Source: Gemmataceae bacterium
Lineage (GTDB): Bacteria > Planctomycetota > Planctomycetia > Gemmatales > Gemmataceae
Direction: 5' to 3'
Assembly: GCA_009691815.1 (NCBI GenBank)
Contig: SIAL01000240.1
Location: 1 to 5,735, forward strand
Length of the DNA: 5,735 bases
The translations under genes and the position numbers were made by a program. The notes under the pieces are model-generated. The model was not told the DNA's origin. It saw only the letters and a program-made list of their open reading frames with translations, and did no database searches. How positions within the stretch are numbered: the first letter of the stretch is position 1; every line of letters begins with the position of its first letter. Below are positions 1-5,735 of the stretch, one piece after another.

Positions 1-1702
1 CAAGCAAGAAAATTTGAAAAAAATCCATCCGGTTGGTGCCCTCAAGGTGAATGCCTCGTTAGAGGATGGCATCAGGAAATATGAAGTGCTGTTAGCCGAC
101 CTTAAGGATCGAAGGGACGACCTTTTAGCCAGACATGGCACTAGGGGGGTGGCCCTACCCAAGAATACCGGTGACGGCCCCCTAGGATCAGATACATCAG
201 CGATGTTTATAACTCCGGATGATACGACATTGGACCTGTTGAAGTTGCAAAAACAGCTACTTTTAATCGATTTAGGAAAAGATCACCCAAAAATGGTCAA
301 ACTTCAAACTCAAATCAATTACATTGAAGAGGTAAAGAAGGTACGAGGCACGACAATTGGAAAAGATGGCGCAAGTAAATTTACCGCAACGGACCCACTT
401 GGGCGGGAAATGGAACTTAACTCATCCAGAATTGCAAAATATGAGGAGGCCCTTCAACAAGCTCAAAATCAACAATTAACCTTAAAAGATGACTTGGAAA
501 AGGAAAAAGAACTGGATGCCCAATGCAAAGATTTGGCTACCCGAATCGAAACAACCAGAAGGAAATTGGAAACCTATGAAGAAATCAAAAACCAAATCGT
601 TTTGACCAAGGATCATGGGGGGTATGAAGCAAAACAAATTTCCAAGGTCAGTGGTCCGTTTCCAAGCGGGGCCAACAGATTTGTTTACCTGTTTGTGGGG
701 GGAGTGTTAGGCCTTGGGTGTGGCGTTGGACTTGCCTACCTTGCGGATTTAACTGACCGTAGTTTTCAAACTCCTGATGATATTCGAAAGCAATTGGGCA
801 TCAACATCCTTGGGCATATTCCAATGATTCGGATAGAAGAAGCAGATCGCAAACCCGGTTCTAAATTAGAGGATCAACTGATCACGGCGCATAAACCAAA
901 ATCGACCGAGGCGGAAGCCTATCGCGGTTTGCGGACCAGCCTCTATTTTAGCACACAAGGTCGAGGACATCAGGTTATTCAAATCACCTCACCTAACGCC
1001 GGGGACGGAAAATCAACCCTATCCTGCAACATGGCAATTTCGATTGCCCAATCCGGTAAAAAAGTAATTCTCATCGATGCGGATATGAGGAAGCCAAGGG
1101 TACACAAAATCTTTGGCCTTCCCAATTTCGATACGGGACTGGCTACTTTTATTGAGGGTGAATCCACCCTTGAAAACTCAATGTTTGCCACGGAAGTTGC
1201 CAATTTGACCCTTCTCCCTTGCGGTCCCCGGCCAAGTAATCCGGCGGAACTTTTAACCTCTCCCCGTTTTCCGGAACTGTTAGCCGAATTACGGGAGAAA
1301 TTTGATTTTGTATTAATTGACACTCCCCCAATCTTGGCCGTTTCCGACCCCTGTATTGTTGCTCCTAGGGTGGATGGGGTGATTGTAAATCTATTGCTCA
1401 ATAAAGGGGCGCGTGGCTCCGCTATGCGGGCATGTGAAATGCTTGCCAATATTGAAACCCGTGTACTTGGTTTGGTAGTCAATTGTTTCGATGCCAATGC
1501 TAAATCAGGAAAATATGGCTATTCTTACGGCTATGGATACTCCTACAACTACAAATACTCATATAAATACGGTTACCGATACGGATACAACTATGGCTAC
1601 AATGATTATTCCGTGGATACAGATGACAAAGATTCATCTCAAATAAGTCGCAAAAATAACGCCCAACTACCAGACAAGGCATCCTCGGCTCAAAAAATCT
1701 AA
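1..1702 (+). CDS. Wzc-like polysaccharide co-polymerase / BY-kinase (tyrosine autokinase), 5' truncated
   Basis: This is an inner-membrane protein of the Wzc/CapAB class, which couples a chain-length-control region to a cytoplasmic tyrosine autokinase regulating capsule or exopolysaccharide assembly. The frame is open to the left edge, and the TTG at 14 is an internal Leu codon, so the N-terminus (first membrane helix and most of the Wzz domain) lies outside the window. Numbering from that TTG: a GKDHPKM segment (about 89-95) resembles the family's GP-x-HP motif; residues about 135-200 look coiled-coil; a membrane helix spans about 223-243. The kinase follows, with the ExxRxxR oligomerisation motif (E301, R304, R307), Walker A GDGKST (330-335), Walker A' ILIDADMRKPR (352-362) and Walker B FVLIDTPP (432-439). 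The C-terminal tyrosine cluster (501-532) is the expected autophosphorylation site. All catalytic motifs look intact. The family assignment is secure; the polysaccharide it serves is unknown because no export or glycosyltransferase gene is visible. Confidence 0.93.
   Translation, partial: KQENLKKIHPVGALKVNASLEDGIRKYEVLLADLKDRRDDLLARHGTRGVALPKNTGDGPLGSDTSAMFITPDDTTLDLLKLQKQLLLIDLGKDHPKMVKLQTQINYIEEVKKVRGTTIGKDGASKFTATDPLGREMELNSSRIAKYEEALQQAQNQQLTLKDDLEKEKELDAQCKDLATRIETTRRKLETYEEIKNQIVLTKDHGGYEAKQISKVSGPFPSGANRFVYLFVGGVLGLGCGVGLAYLADLTDRSFQTPDDIRKQLGINILGHIPMIRIEEADRKPGSKLEDQLITAHKPKSTEAEAYRGLRTSLYFSTQGRGHQVIQITSPNAGDGKSTLSCNMAISIAQSGKKVILIDADMRKPRVHKIFGLPNFDTGLATFIEGESTLENSMFATEVANLTLLPCGPRPSNPAELLTSPRFPELLAELREKFDFVLIDTPPILAVSDPCIVAPRVDGVIVNLLLNKGARGSAMRACEMLANIETRVLGLVVNCFDANAKSGKYGYSYGYGYSYNYKYSYKYGYRYGYNYGYNDYSVDTDDKDSSQISRKNNAQLPDKASSAQKI
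1511..1609 (+). repeat. Tyrosine-alternating dipeptide repeat in the kinase tail
   Basis: This stretch encodes fifteen consecutive X-Tyr dipeptides (tyrosines at 501, 503 and so on to 529, numbered from the TTG at 14), then Asn-Asp-Tyr (532). X is Gly, Ser, Asn, Lys or Arg. Tyrosine codons are mixed (10 TAC, 6 TAT) and the X codons vary at the third position, so the pattern holds at the protein level and is not a recent perfect DNA repeat. BY-kinases usually end in a tyrosine cluster that is autophosphorylated in trans within an oligomer. This tail sits where that cluster belongs, but it is longer and more regular than the handful of tyrosines in classic examples such as E. coli Wzc. Confidence 0.9.
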
Positions 1703-1808
1703 AAAAATGCCAATTTATTTTCTATTCAACATGATAGATAAATAAAATTTATTGAATTTGTTGCATAAAATTAAATGATTGCACTATTTGGACGGCTTGG
1801 ATTGATAG

Positions 1809-1832
1809 TTTTGAAAGGCTATCCATTCAAAA
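1809..1832. repeat. Imperfect inverted repeat upstream of the MaoC gene
   Basis: The 24-bp segment has arms TTTTGAA and TTCAAAA (7 bp), then an A/A mismatch, then GG/CC pairs around a CTAT centre. It lies about 50-80 bp upstream of the MaoC start, a position suited to an operator or a weak RNA hairpin. No T-run follows on the plus strand, so it is not a typical terminator. AT-rich DNA yields such dyads by chance fairly often, so function is only a possibility. Confidence 0.4.
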
Positions 1833-1879
1833 ATACCTAATCTAAAGATATTTGTTTTGACTTATTTTTATGCCGTTTT

Positions 1880-1883
1880 GAGG
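1880..1883 (+). promoter_or_regulatory. Candidate ribosome binding site for the MaoC gene
   Basis: GAGG sits five bases before TTG 1889 and 17 before ATG 1901. Its spacing favours the TTG start, although the protein family's usual length favours a start further in, at 2006. Confidence 0.4.
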
Positions 1884-1888
1884 ATCAA

Positions 1889-2467
1889 TTGGGAACCAAT
1901 ATGACTTTGACTCCGAATGCGATAGGGGAAAATGTGGCCGAACCTGGTTCTCTTCCTATATCGGAACGAGTAACTTGTGTTTTTGGGGAACCCCATGACA
2001 ATCGAATGTTTTTTGATGATTTGTCGGAAGGACAAGTCTTCATTAGCCTAGGGCGCACGCTAACCGAGACTGACATTGTTAACTTTGCTGGGCTAAGTGG
2101 CGACTTCAACCCAATCCATATTGATCACGCTTTTGCTGCGAAAACGCCATTTCGGCGGCCTATTGCTCAAGGCCTGTTGGTGGTTTCCATTGCAAGTGGT
2201 TTATGTAGTAATTCCCCACCTTTACGCATTCAGGCGTTTTTAGGTGTAAAAAACCTCCTATTTCATGGACCCGTTTTTATAGGTGACACTATCCGGGTTA
2301 AATGCACTGTCGTTTCCAAAGAGTCAACTGGCCGTGGCCGCCGGGGAATTATCACCTGGTTGAGGCAGGTTTACAATCAGCATGCAAAACTGGTTCAAGA
2401 AGCCGTAACTCAGGTCCTTGTCGAAGGTCGCGGCCACAAACATAAACTTGAACCGATTCAAACTTAG
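1889..2467 (+). CDS. MaoC-like hot-dog-fold dehydratase / (R)-specific enoyl-CoA hydratase family
   Basis: This is a MaoC-type single hot-dog domain protein, a family that hydrates enoyl-CoA or dehydrates 3-hydroxyacyl-CoA thioesters in the cytoplasm. The hydratase signature is complete: FAGLSGDFNPIHID, with the expected catalytic Asp72 and His77 (numbered from 1889), followed by the conserved AQGLLVVSIASGL helix. The substrate cannot be told from sequence. The start is uncertain. TTG at 1889 has GAGG (1880-1883) five bases upstream and gives 192 aa; ATG at 1901 is in frame with the same GAGG 17 bases away; ATG at 2006 begins MFFDDLSEGQ, where the family usually starts, and gives 153 aa, the normal length, but lacks a good ribosome binding site. 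The 39 residues before Met40 resemble no domain I know. The gene lies 53 bp before gltX in the same direction, so the two may be co-transcribed. Confidence 0.85.
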   Translation: MGTNMTLTPNAIGENVAEPGSLPISERVTCVFGEPHDNRMFFDDLSEGQVFISLGRTLTETDIVNFAGLSGDFNPIHIDHAFAAKTPFRRPIAQGLLVVSIASGLCSNSPPLRIQAFLGVKNLLFHGPVFIGDTIRVKCTVVSKESTGRGRRGIITWLRQVYNQHAKLVQEAVTQVLVEGRGHKHKLEPIQT

Positions 2468-2520
2468 CTTTTGGATCGAGATTTTTAACCGTTTCCTTTT
2501 CGCTTGAGATCAATTTATCC
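2468..2520. other. Short spacer between the MaoC and gltX genes
   Basis: In these 53 bp I see no terminator-like hairpin and no convincing promoter, which is consistent with read-through from the MaoC gene into gltX. The T-rich stretches lack a preceding stem. Confidence 0.5.
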
Positions 2521-4065
2521 ATGACCATTCGTACTCGGTTCGCGCCTAGCCCTACGGGATACCTTCATATTGGAGGGGTCCGGACTGCTCTATTTAATTG
2601 GCTTCTTACCAAACGACTGGGAGGCCAATTTGTCCTTCGTATCGATGACACCGATTCGGAACGCAACCGCCCCGAGGCACTAACTCCGATTCTTGAAGGG
2701 TTTCGATGGTTGGGTATTCAATGGGACGAAGGCCCTGAAGTGGGGGGTCCACACACCCCGTATTTTCAAAGCGGCCGTCTAGAACTTTATCAAAAAGCAG
2801 CGATTTCCCTTCTTGAACAGGGGCTAGCTTATCCCGATTACATGACGAAAGAAGAACTCGATTCCGATCGCAAACTGGCGGACAATCAAAAACGAGCCTA
2901 CATTCATCGTGGACCGTTAAGGGATAATTCCAAGGATGACAACCTTATTCGCTATAGGAAGAACCCGGCCCCTATCCGCCTTCGCATTCCGGAAAACAAA
3001 ACCCTTTTGGTGGATGACCTCATTTGCGGTCGCTGCGTACAAGATTCCAATCTTGTGGGAGATCCCCTGATCCTTCGTGCCGATGGTCGGGCCCTTTATA
3101 ATTTCGCAAGCGTTGTGGATGATATTTCTTTGGGTATTACTCATATTATTCGAGCTAGAGAACACCTCAGCAACACCTACGCACAAACTGTTATTTTTGA
3201 AGCACTTGGCACTTCCATGCCCAAATTCGCGCATATTCCGGTGGTTAACGAGCCCAAATCAAAGAAAAAACTCAGCAAACGGGATATGGCCAAGTTCGTA
3301 ACCGTCGAAGTTCGTGCAAAATTAAATTCCGTTGGATTTACGGATGAGGAAATTAGCAATCGCGATGATCTAAATCCGGCAACCGTTGCCTATTACCGGG
3401 AACTTGGATACCTTCCCGAAGCAATTGTCAATTACTTGGCGCGTTTGGGTTGGTCCCTCGACGACAAAACGGAATTTATTCCCATTCCAGAAATGATTGC
3501 CCATTTTTCCCTTGAACGAGTTAACGATTCCCCCGCAAGTTTTGATCCGGATAAACTGTTTTGGTTGGCGGGGGAATACATGAAAATTCTGCCAATGGAT
3601 AAAAAAATCGCCGGGTGCCTTCCCTTTCTTAAACGGGCCAATCTTATCCAAGACGATCCTAACCCCCAAACCCGTGCATTAGTTGAATCGATCATTTCCG
3701 CGGCGGGAGAGCGCATCAAACTTTTTTCCGATATCATCGCCCTTGCGAGGCCCTTTTTGAAATCAACCATCGAGATTCAACCTCAAGCGCAGGAAAAATT
3801 TCTTAAGACACCCGGCACCGCGGAAATGATCCGCTCCTTTCTCGAAAAAGTCGAAATGGCAAACCCCTTTGACTCCACAACATTGGATCATTGCCTTCAT
3901 GAATTTTGTCGGGAAAAAGACCTTAAACCCGGAAAGCTTGTACAACCTATCCGGGTGGCACTTACTGGCACATCAGTAGGTTTTGGATTATTTGATACTT
4001 TTGCCATCTTGGGACGGGATGAATCCCTTGCCCGTATCGCCGCGGCTATTTTGATTTCAGGTTGA
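2521..4065 (+). CDS. gltX: Glutamyl-tRNA synthetase
   Basis: This class I aminoacyl-tRNA synthetase charges tRNA-Glu with glutamate in the cytoplasm. Visible hallmarks are the N-terminal FAPSPTGYLHIGG (HIGH-type motif, His16-Gly19), RIDDTD for substrate binding, IIRAREHLSNT, and KLSKR at 250-254 as the KMSKS-type loop. An all-helical anticodon-binding region follows, ending in the typical VALTGTSVGFGLFD and FAILGRDE segments. At 514 aa it is longer than the usual 470-490. About 30 extra residues lie between KLSKR and YYRELGYLPEA (roughly 255-292), which I recall as typical of planctomycete enzymes. Where many GluRS have a CxC zinc pair, this one has Asp106 and Met108, so it probably binds no zinc there, as in several other bacteria. 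ATG 2521 is fixed by homology. Its ribosome binding site is weak (GAG at 2506-2508, 12 bases away). Whether it also charges tRNA-Gln cannot be read from this window. Confidence 0.97.
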   Translation: MTIRTRFAPSPTGYLHIGGVRTALFNWLLTKRLGGQFVLRIDDTDSERNRPEALTPILEGFRWLGIQWDEGPEVGGPHTPYFQSGRLELYQKAAISLLEQGLAYPDYMTKEELDSDRKLADNQKRAYIHRGPLRDNSKDDNLIRYRKNPAPIRLRIPENKTLLVDDLICGRCVQDSNLVGDPLILRADGRALYNFASVVDDISLGITHIIRAREHLSNTYAQTVIFEALGTSMPKFAHIPVVNEPKSKKKLSKRDMAKFVTVEVRAKLNSVGFTDEEISNRDDLNPATVAYYRELGYLPEAIVNYLARLGWSLDDKTEFIPIPEMIAHFSLERVNDSPASFDPDKLFWLAGEYMKILPMDKKIAGCLPFLKRANLIQDDPNPQTRALVESIISAAGERIKLFSDIIALARPFLKSTIEIQPQAQEKFLKTPGTAEMIRSFLEKVEMANPFDSTTLDHCLHEFCREKDLKPGKLVQPIRVALTGTSVGFGLFDTFAILGRDESLARIAAAILISG

Positions 4066-4076
4066 TTTTCTTTTGA

Positions 4077-4082
4077 AAGGAA
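4077..4082 (+). promoter_or_regulatory. Ribosome binding site of the PfkB-family kinase gene
   Basis: AAGGAA lies eight bases upstream of ATG 4091. This decides the start in favour of that ATG over the in-frame TTG at 4073, which lies before the ribosome binding site itself. It is the clearest Shine-Dalgarno site in the window. Confidence 0.8.
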
Positions 4083-4090
4083 CTTTGCAA

Positions 4091-4993
4091 ATGTCTCTTT
4101 TGGTAGTTGGATCCATCGCATTTGACAGCATCGAAACACCGAGCGGATCGGTGGACAATGCCCTTGGTGGCTCTGCCTCCTATTTTTCTGTTGCGGCGAG
4201 TCATTTTACCAAACCAAGGCTTGTAGGGGTGGTTGGTGAAGATTTCCCGGAGGAGCACCGCACACTTTTTGCCTCTTGCCACATCGATACGGCAGGTCTT
4301 GTTACAAAAAAAGGGGAAACCTTTAGGTGGAAGGGGCGCTATCACACCGACATGAATACCCGGGATACCCTAGAGGTTCACTTAAATGTGTTTGGTGAAT
4401 TTAAGCCCGAATTACCCGCGCATTTTACCGACAGCCAGTACATATTTTTGGCAAACTCCAGTCCCACAACCCAATTGGCAACTCTTGCCCAGATCCAATC
4501 CCCAAAATTGGTTTTGGCGGATACCATGGATCTTTGGATTAATATCGAGAAAGAGCCGCTGTTAATTCTCCTTCCCAAAATTGATGGTCTCCTGATCAAT
4601 GATTCCGAGGCCCAACTCCTTACTGGGGAAAAGAACCTTGTGAAAGCGGGTAAAGCTGTCCTTGCATTGGGCCCCAAGTTTGTCATCCTCAAAAAAGGTG
4701 AACATGGTGCTATGCTTTTTTCGGGAACAGATGTCTATGTGTTTCCCGCCTTTCCAACAGAAAATGTCATTGATCCAACAGGGGCGGGGGACTCTTTTGC
4801 GGGAGGGATCCTTGGCTATTTGGCCAGCCATAATCAAGACCCCATCGCTTCGTTACAAAAGGCCATGGCCTATGGCACCGTTGTCGCCAGCCTAACGGTC
4901 GAAGGATTTGGCCTTGACCGCCTGAGAAATGTCACCCGCTTAGAAATCGACAACAGGGTACAACAATACCGTAACATGTTGCAAATCGGGTAA
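4091..4993 (+). CDS. PfkB/ribokinase-family carbohydrate or nucleoside kinase
   Basis: This ribokinase-fold enzyme transfers phosphate from ATP to a sugar or nucleoside hydroxyl. The predicted protein is 300 aa, normal for the family, and begins MSLLVVGSIAFDSI. It has the N-terminal substrate-site glycines (LGGSASYFS, Gly26-Gly27), VGVVGEDF, and the C-terminal PfkB signature DPTGAGDSFAGG, with catalytic base Asp234 in the anion-hole GAGD motif. The opening segment (GSIAFDSIETP, then LGGSASYF) matches a group often annotated simply as sugar kinase in Planctomycetes and other bacteria, as I recall, and is related to adenosine-kinase-like members. The substrate is not established. The gene starts 25 bp after the gltX stop and has its own good ribosome binding site, so it is probably co-transcribed with gltX. 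It converges on the aminotransferase gene to the right. Confidence 0.92.
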   Translation: MSLLVVGSIAFDSIETPSGSVDNALGGSASYFSVAASHFTKPRLVGVVGEDFPEEHRTLFASCHIDTAGLVTKKGETFRWKGRYHTDMNTRDTLEVHLNVFGEFKPELPAHFTDSQYIFLANSSPTTQLATLAQIQSPKLVLADTMDLWINIEKEPLLILLPKIDGLLINDSEAQLLTGEKNLVKAGKAVLALGPKFVILKKGEHGAMLFSGTDVYVFPAFPTENVIDPTGAGDSFAGGILGYLASHNQDPIASLQKAMAYGTVVASLTVEGFGLDRLRNVTRLEIDNRVQQYRNMLQIG

Positions 4994-5003
4994 TCTTCAA
5001 ACA

Positions 5004-5037
5004 CAAAAAAAGCTCCTAAGTTCATGGCTTAGGAGCT
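5004..5037 (-). terminator. Rho-independent terminator of the minus-strand aminotransferase gene
   Basis: A perfect 10-bp stem (AGCTCCTAAG at 5011-5020 and CTTAGGAGCT at 5028-5037) encloses a 7-base loop. Read on the minus strand it is followed at once by a run of seven or eight T (from the A-run at 5004-5011), the classic intrinsic-terminator form, 33 bases after the aminotransferase stop. On the plus strand, 17 bases after the PfkB kinase stop, the hairpin is followed by AGTGGTCATC with no T-run, so it would terminate that direction only weakly. Confidence 0.9.
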
Positions 5038-5070
5038 AGTGGTCATCTCTTTTGGCTTCGAAGTTGTCAG

Positions 5071-5735
5071 TCAATTGCCCAACACTTCCTTGAGGGCGCT
5101 GATCAATGCGTCAATATCCTCATCCGTATTAAACGGTCCCAGGCTGGCTCGAATTGCGCCATCGGGGAAAGTGTCTTGGCCGCGGTGGATGTTGGGGGCG
5201 CAATGTAACCCTGGGCGAACGGCAATAGCAAACGAACTATCAAGAATGTTTCCCATTTCATAGGGTTCCAATCCCTCCACGATAAAACTTACCGTGGCGA
5301 CCTTTTTGGACCAATCCTGATGCCCCAAAAGTTTTATGCCGGGCAATAAGGCAATGCTTTCGGAAAGGCGCTTTGCCAATGCGTTTTCCTGTTGATGAAT
5401 GTTTTCCATCCCTTTTTCAGTGATCCATTTCAATCCGGCAAGCAATCCGGCAATCCCCATAATGTTGGGCGTGCCCCCTTCTAGAAAATAGGGGAAGTCA
5501 ATCGGTTGTGTTTCCGTTTTGGAATCCCCGCCTGTTCCACCTTCCCGCCAGGCACGAATCTTTACCCTTGGGCCGACATACAGATTTCCCGTTCCCGTTG
5601 GCCCCATAAGGCCTTTGTGTCCGGGGAAAGCCAACAGATCTATGGGGGTCTTTGAAAGGCTGATTGGCAATATTCCCGCCGTTTGAGCGGCATCAACCAA
5701 AATCAATGCTCCCTTGTTACGGGTCAAATGGGCAA
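5071..5735 (-). CDS. Class V aminotransferase, cysteine desulfurase family, 5' truncated
   Basis: This is a PLP-dependent fold-type I enzyme of the class V (NifS/Csd-like) group, whose members take sulfur from cysteine or carry out related lyase or transaminase reactions in the cytoplasm. The frame is open at the right window edge (the TTG at 5727 is internal, preceded by Ala-His), so roughly the first 40% is missing. Visible motifs are LILVDAAQTAG (Asp and Gln contacting PLP), AFPGHKGLMGP with the Schiff-base lysine (codon 5614-5616), a phosphate-binding REGGTGGDS segment, FLEGGTPNIMGIAGL, and RPGLHCAP with the candidate catalytic cysteine (codon 5200-5202). It ends IRASLGPFNTDEDIDALISAL, as in the subgroup I recall as TIGR01977. 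Whether it is a true desulfurase, a selenocysteine lyase or another class V enzyme cannot be settled; it is not clearly IscS or SufS. No Fe-S scaffold gene is visible nearby. Confidence 0.9.
   Translation of the reverse strand, partial: AHLTRNKGALILVDAAQTAGILPISLSKTPIDLLAFPGHKGLMGPTGTGNLYVGPRVKIRAWREGGTGGDSKTETQPIDFPYFLEGGTPNIMGIAGLLAGLKWITEKGMENIHQQENALAKRLSESIALLPGIKLLGHQDWSKKVATVSFIVEGLEPYEMGNILDSSFAIAVRPGLHCAPNIHRGQDTFPDGAIRASLGPFNTDEDIDALISALKEVLGN

Larger units (their letters stand above)
1703..1888. other. AT-rich intergenic region between the kinase and MaoC genes
   Basis: The 186 bp between the kinase stop and the first possible MaoC start are clearly richer in A+T than the flanking genes. 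A short AT palindrome (AATAAA-A-TTTATT, 1741-1753) and an imperfect dyad (1809-1832) are visible. No GC-rich hairpin with a T-run follows the kinase gene, so no intrinsic terminator can be called. A promoter for the downstream genes is likely here, but no pair of -35/-10 hexamers at good spacing stands out: TTGAAA at 1811 has only the poor TACCTA 17 bp downstream, and TAAAAT at 1766-1771 has no matching -35. The only small ORF I found (1775-1840, 21 codons) lacks a ribosome binding site. Confidence 0.6.

Noticed and set aside
979..1497. 172-codon minus-strand open frame opposite the kinase domain
   Set aside because: It lies wholly antisense to the Walker A to Walker B region of a clear kinase gene and its translation shows no recognisable motif.
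1500..1682. 60-codon minus-strand open frame opposite the tyrosine repeat
   Set aside because: Its open frame follows from the alternating Tyr codons on the other strand; no domain or ribosome binding site seen.
1741..1753. AATAAA-A-TTTATT palindrome as a terminator for the kinase gene
   Set aside because: Pure A/T stem of six pairs with a one-base centre cannot form a stable terminator hairpin and has no proper T-run after it.
1775..1840. 21-codon ORF in the intergenic region (starts MIALFGRLG)
   Set aside because: No Shine-Dalgarno site and no leader-peptide character such as runs of one amino acid; length is within chance.
1985..1994. GGGGAACCCC inverted repeat
   Set aside because: Two-base loop is too tight for a good hairpin and it lies inside the MaoC reading frame.
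1878..2516. Similar short strings TTGAGGATCAATT (1878) and TTGAGATCAATTT (2504) upstream of the MaoC and gltX starts
   Set aside because: The match is short with a one-base gap and sits at different distances from the start codons; chance plus weak ribosome-binding-site similarity explains it.
3432..3770. 112-codon minus-strand open frame within gltX
   Set aside because: Antisense shadow of a conserved synthetase gene, with no coding features of its own.
5039..5263. 74-codon plus-strand open frame over the aminotransferase C-terminus
   Set aside because: Antisense to the HCAP and SLGPFNT motifs of a clear gene; no independent support.

Overview
The window carries five protein-coding genes and no recognisable mobile element, CRISPR array, rRNA or tRNA. 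It looks like ordinary chromosomal DNA of a free-living bacterium. The best lineage hint is the glutamyl-tRNA synthetase: it has about 30 extra residues after its KLSKR motif, followed by a GYLPEAIVNYLARLGWSLDD segment, which as I recall resembles planctomycete enzymes. Together with a Wzc-type kinase that has a tyrosine-rich tail, this suggests Planctomycetota or another PVC-group bacterium. That assignment is from memory and is moderate to weak.

Layout. Positions 1-1702 (+) hold the C-terminal three quarters or so of a Wzc-like chain-length regulator fused to a BY-type tyrosine kinase, cut off at its 5' end by the window edge. Positions 1703-1888 are an AT-rich intergenic stretch with one imperfect dyad and no clear terminator. 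Three co-directional genes follow: a MaoC-type hot-dog dehydratase (to 2467), gltX (2521-4065) and a PfkB-family sugar or nucleoside kinase (4091-4993). The gaps of 53 and 25 bp make co-transcription plausible. A class V aminotransferase of the cysteine-desulfurase type runs convergently on the minus strand from the right edge to 5071. A strong hairpin at 5011-5037, with a T-run on the minus-strand side, separates the convergent genes and mainly serves the aminotransferase.

How the genes relate. The kinase would control export and chain length of an extracellular polysaccharide, but no glycosyltransferase, Wzx/Wzy or phosphatase gene is visible here to confirm the locus. The MaoC, GltX and PfkB genes are metabolic or housekeeping and share no obvious single pathway.

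The most unusual feature is the kinase tail, where tyrosine occupies every second residue for 15 consecutive repeats. I did not find convincing evidence for an undescribed multi-gene system.
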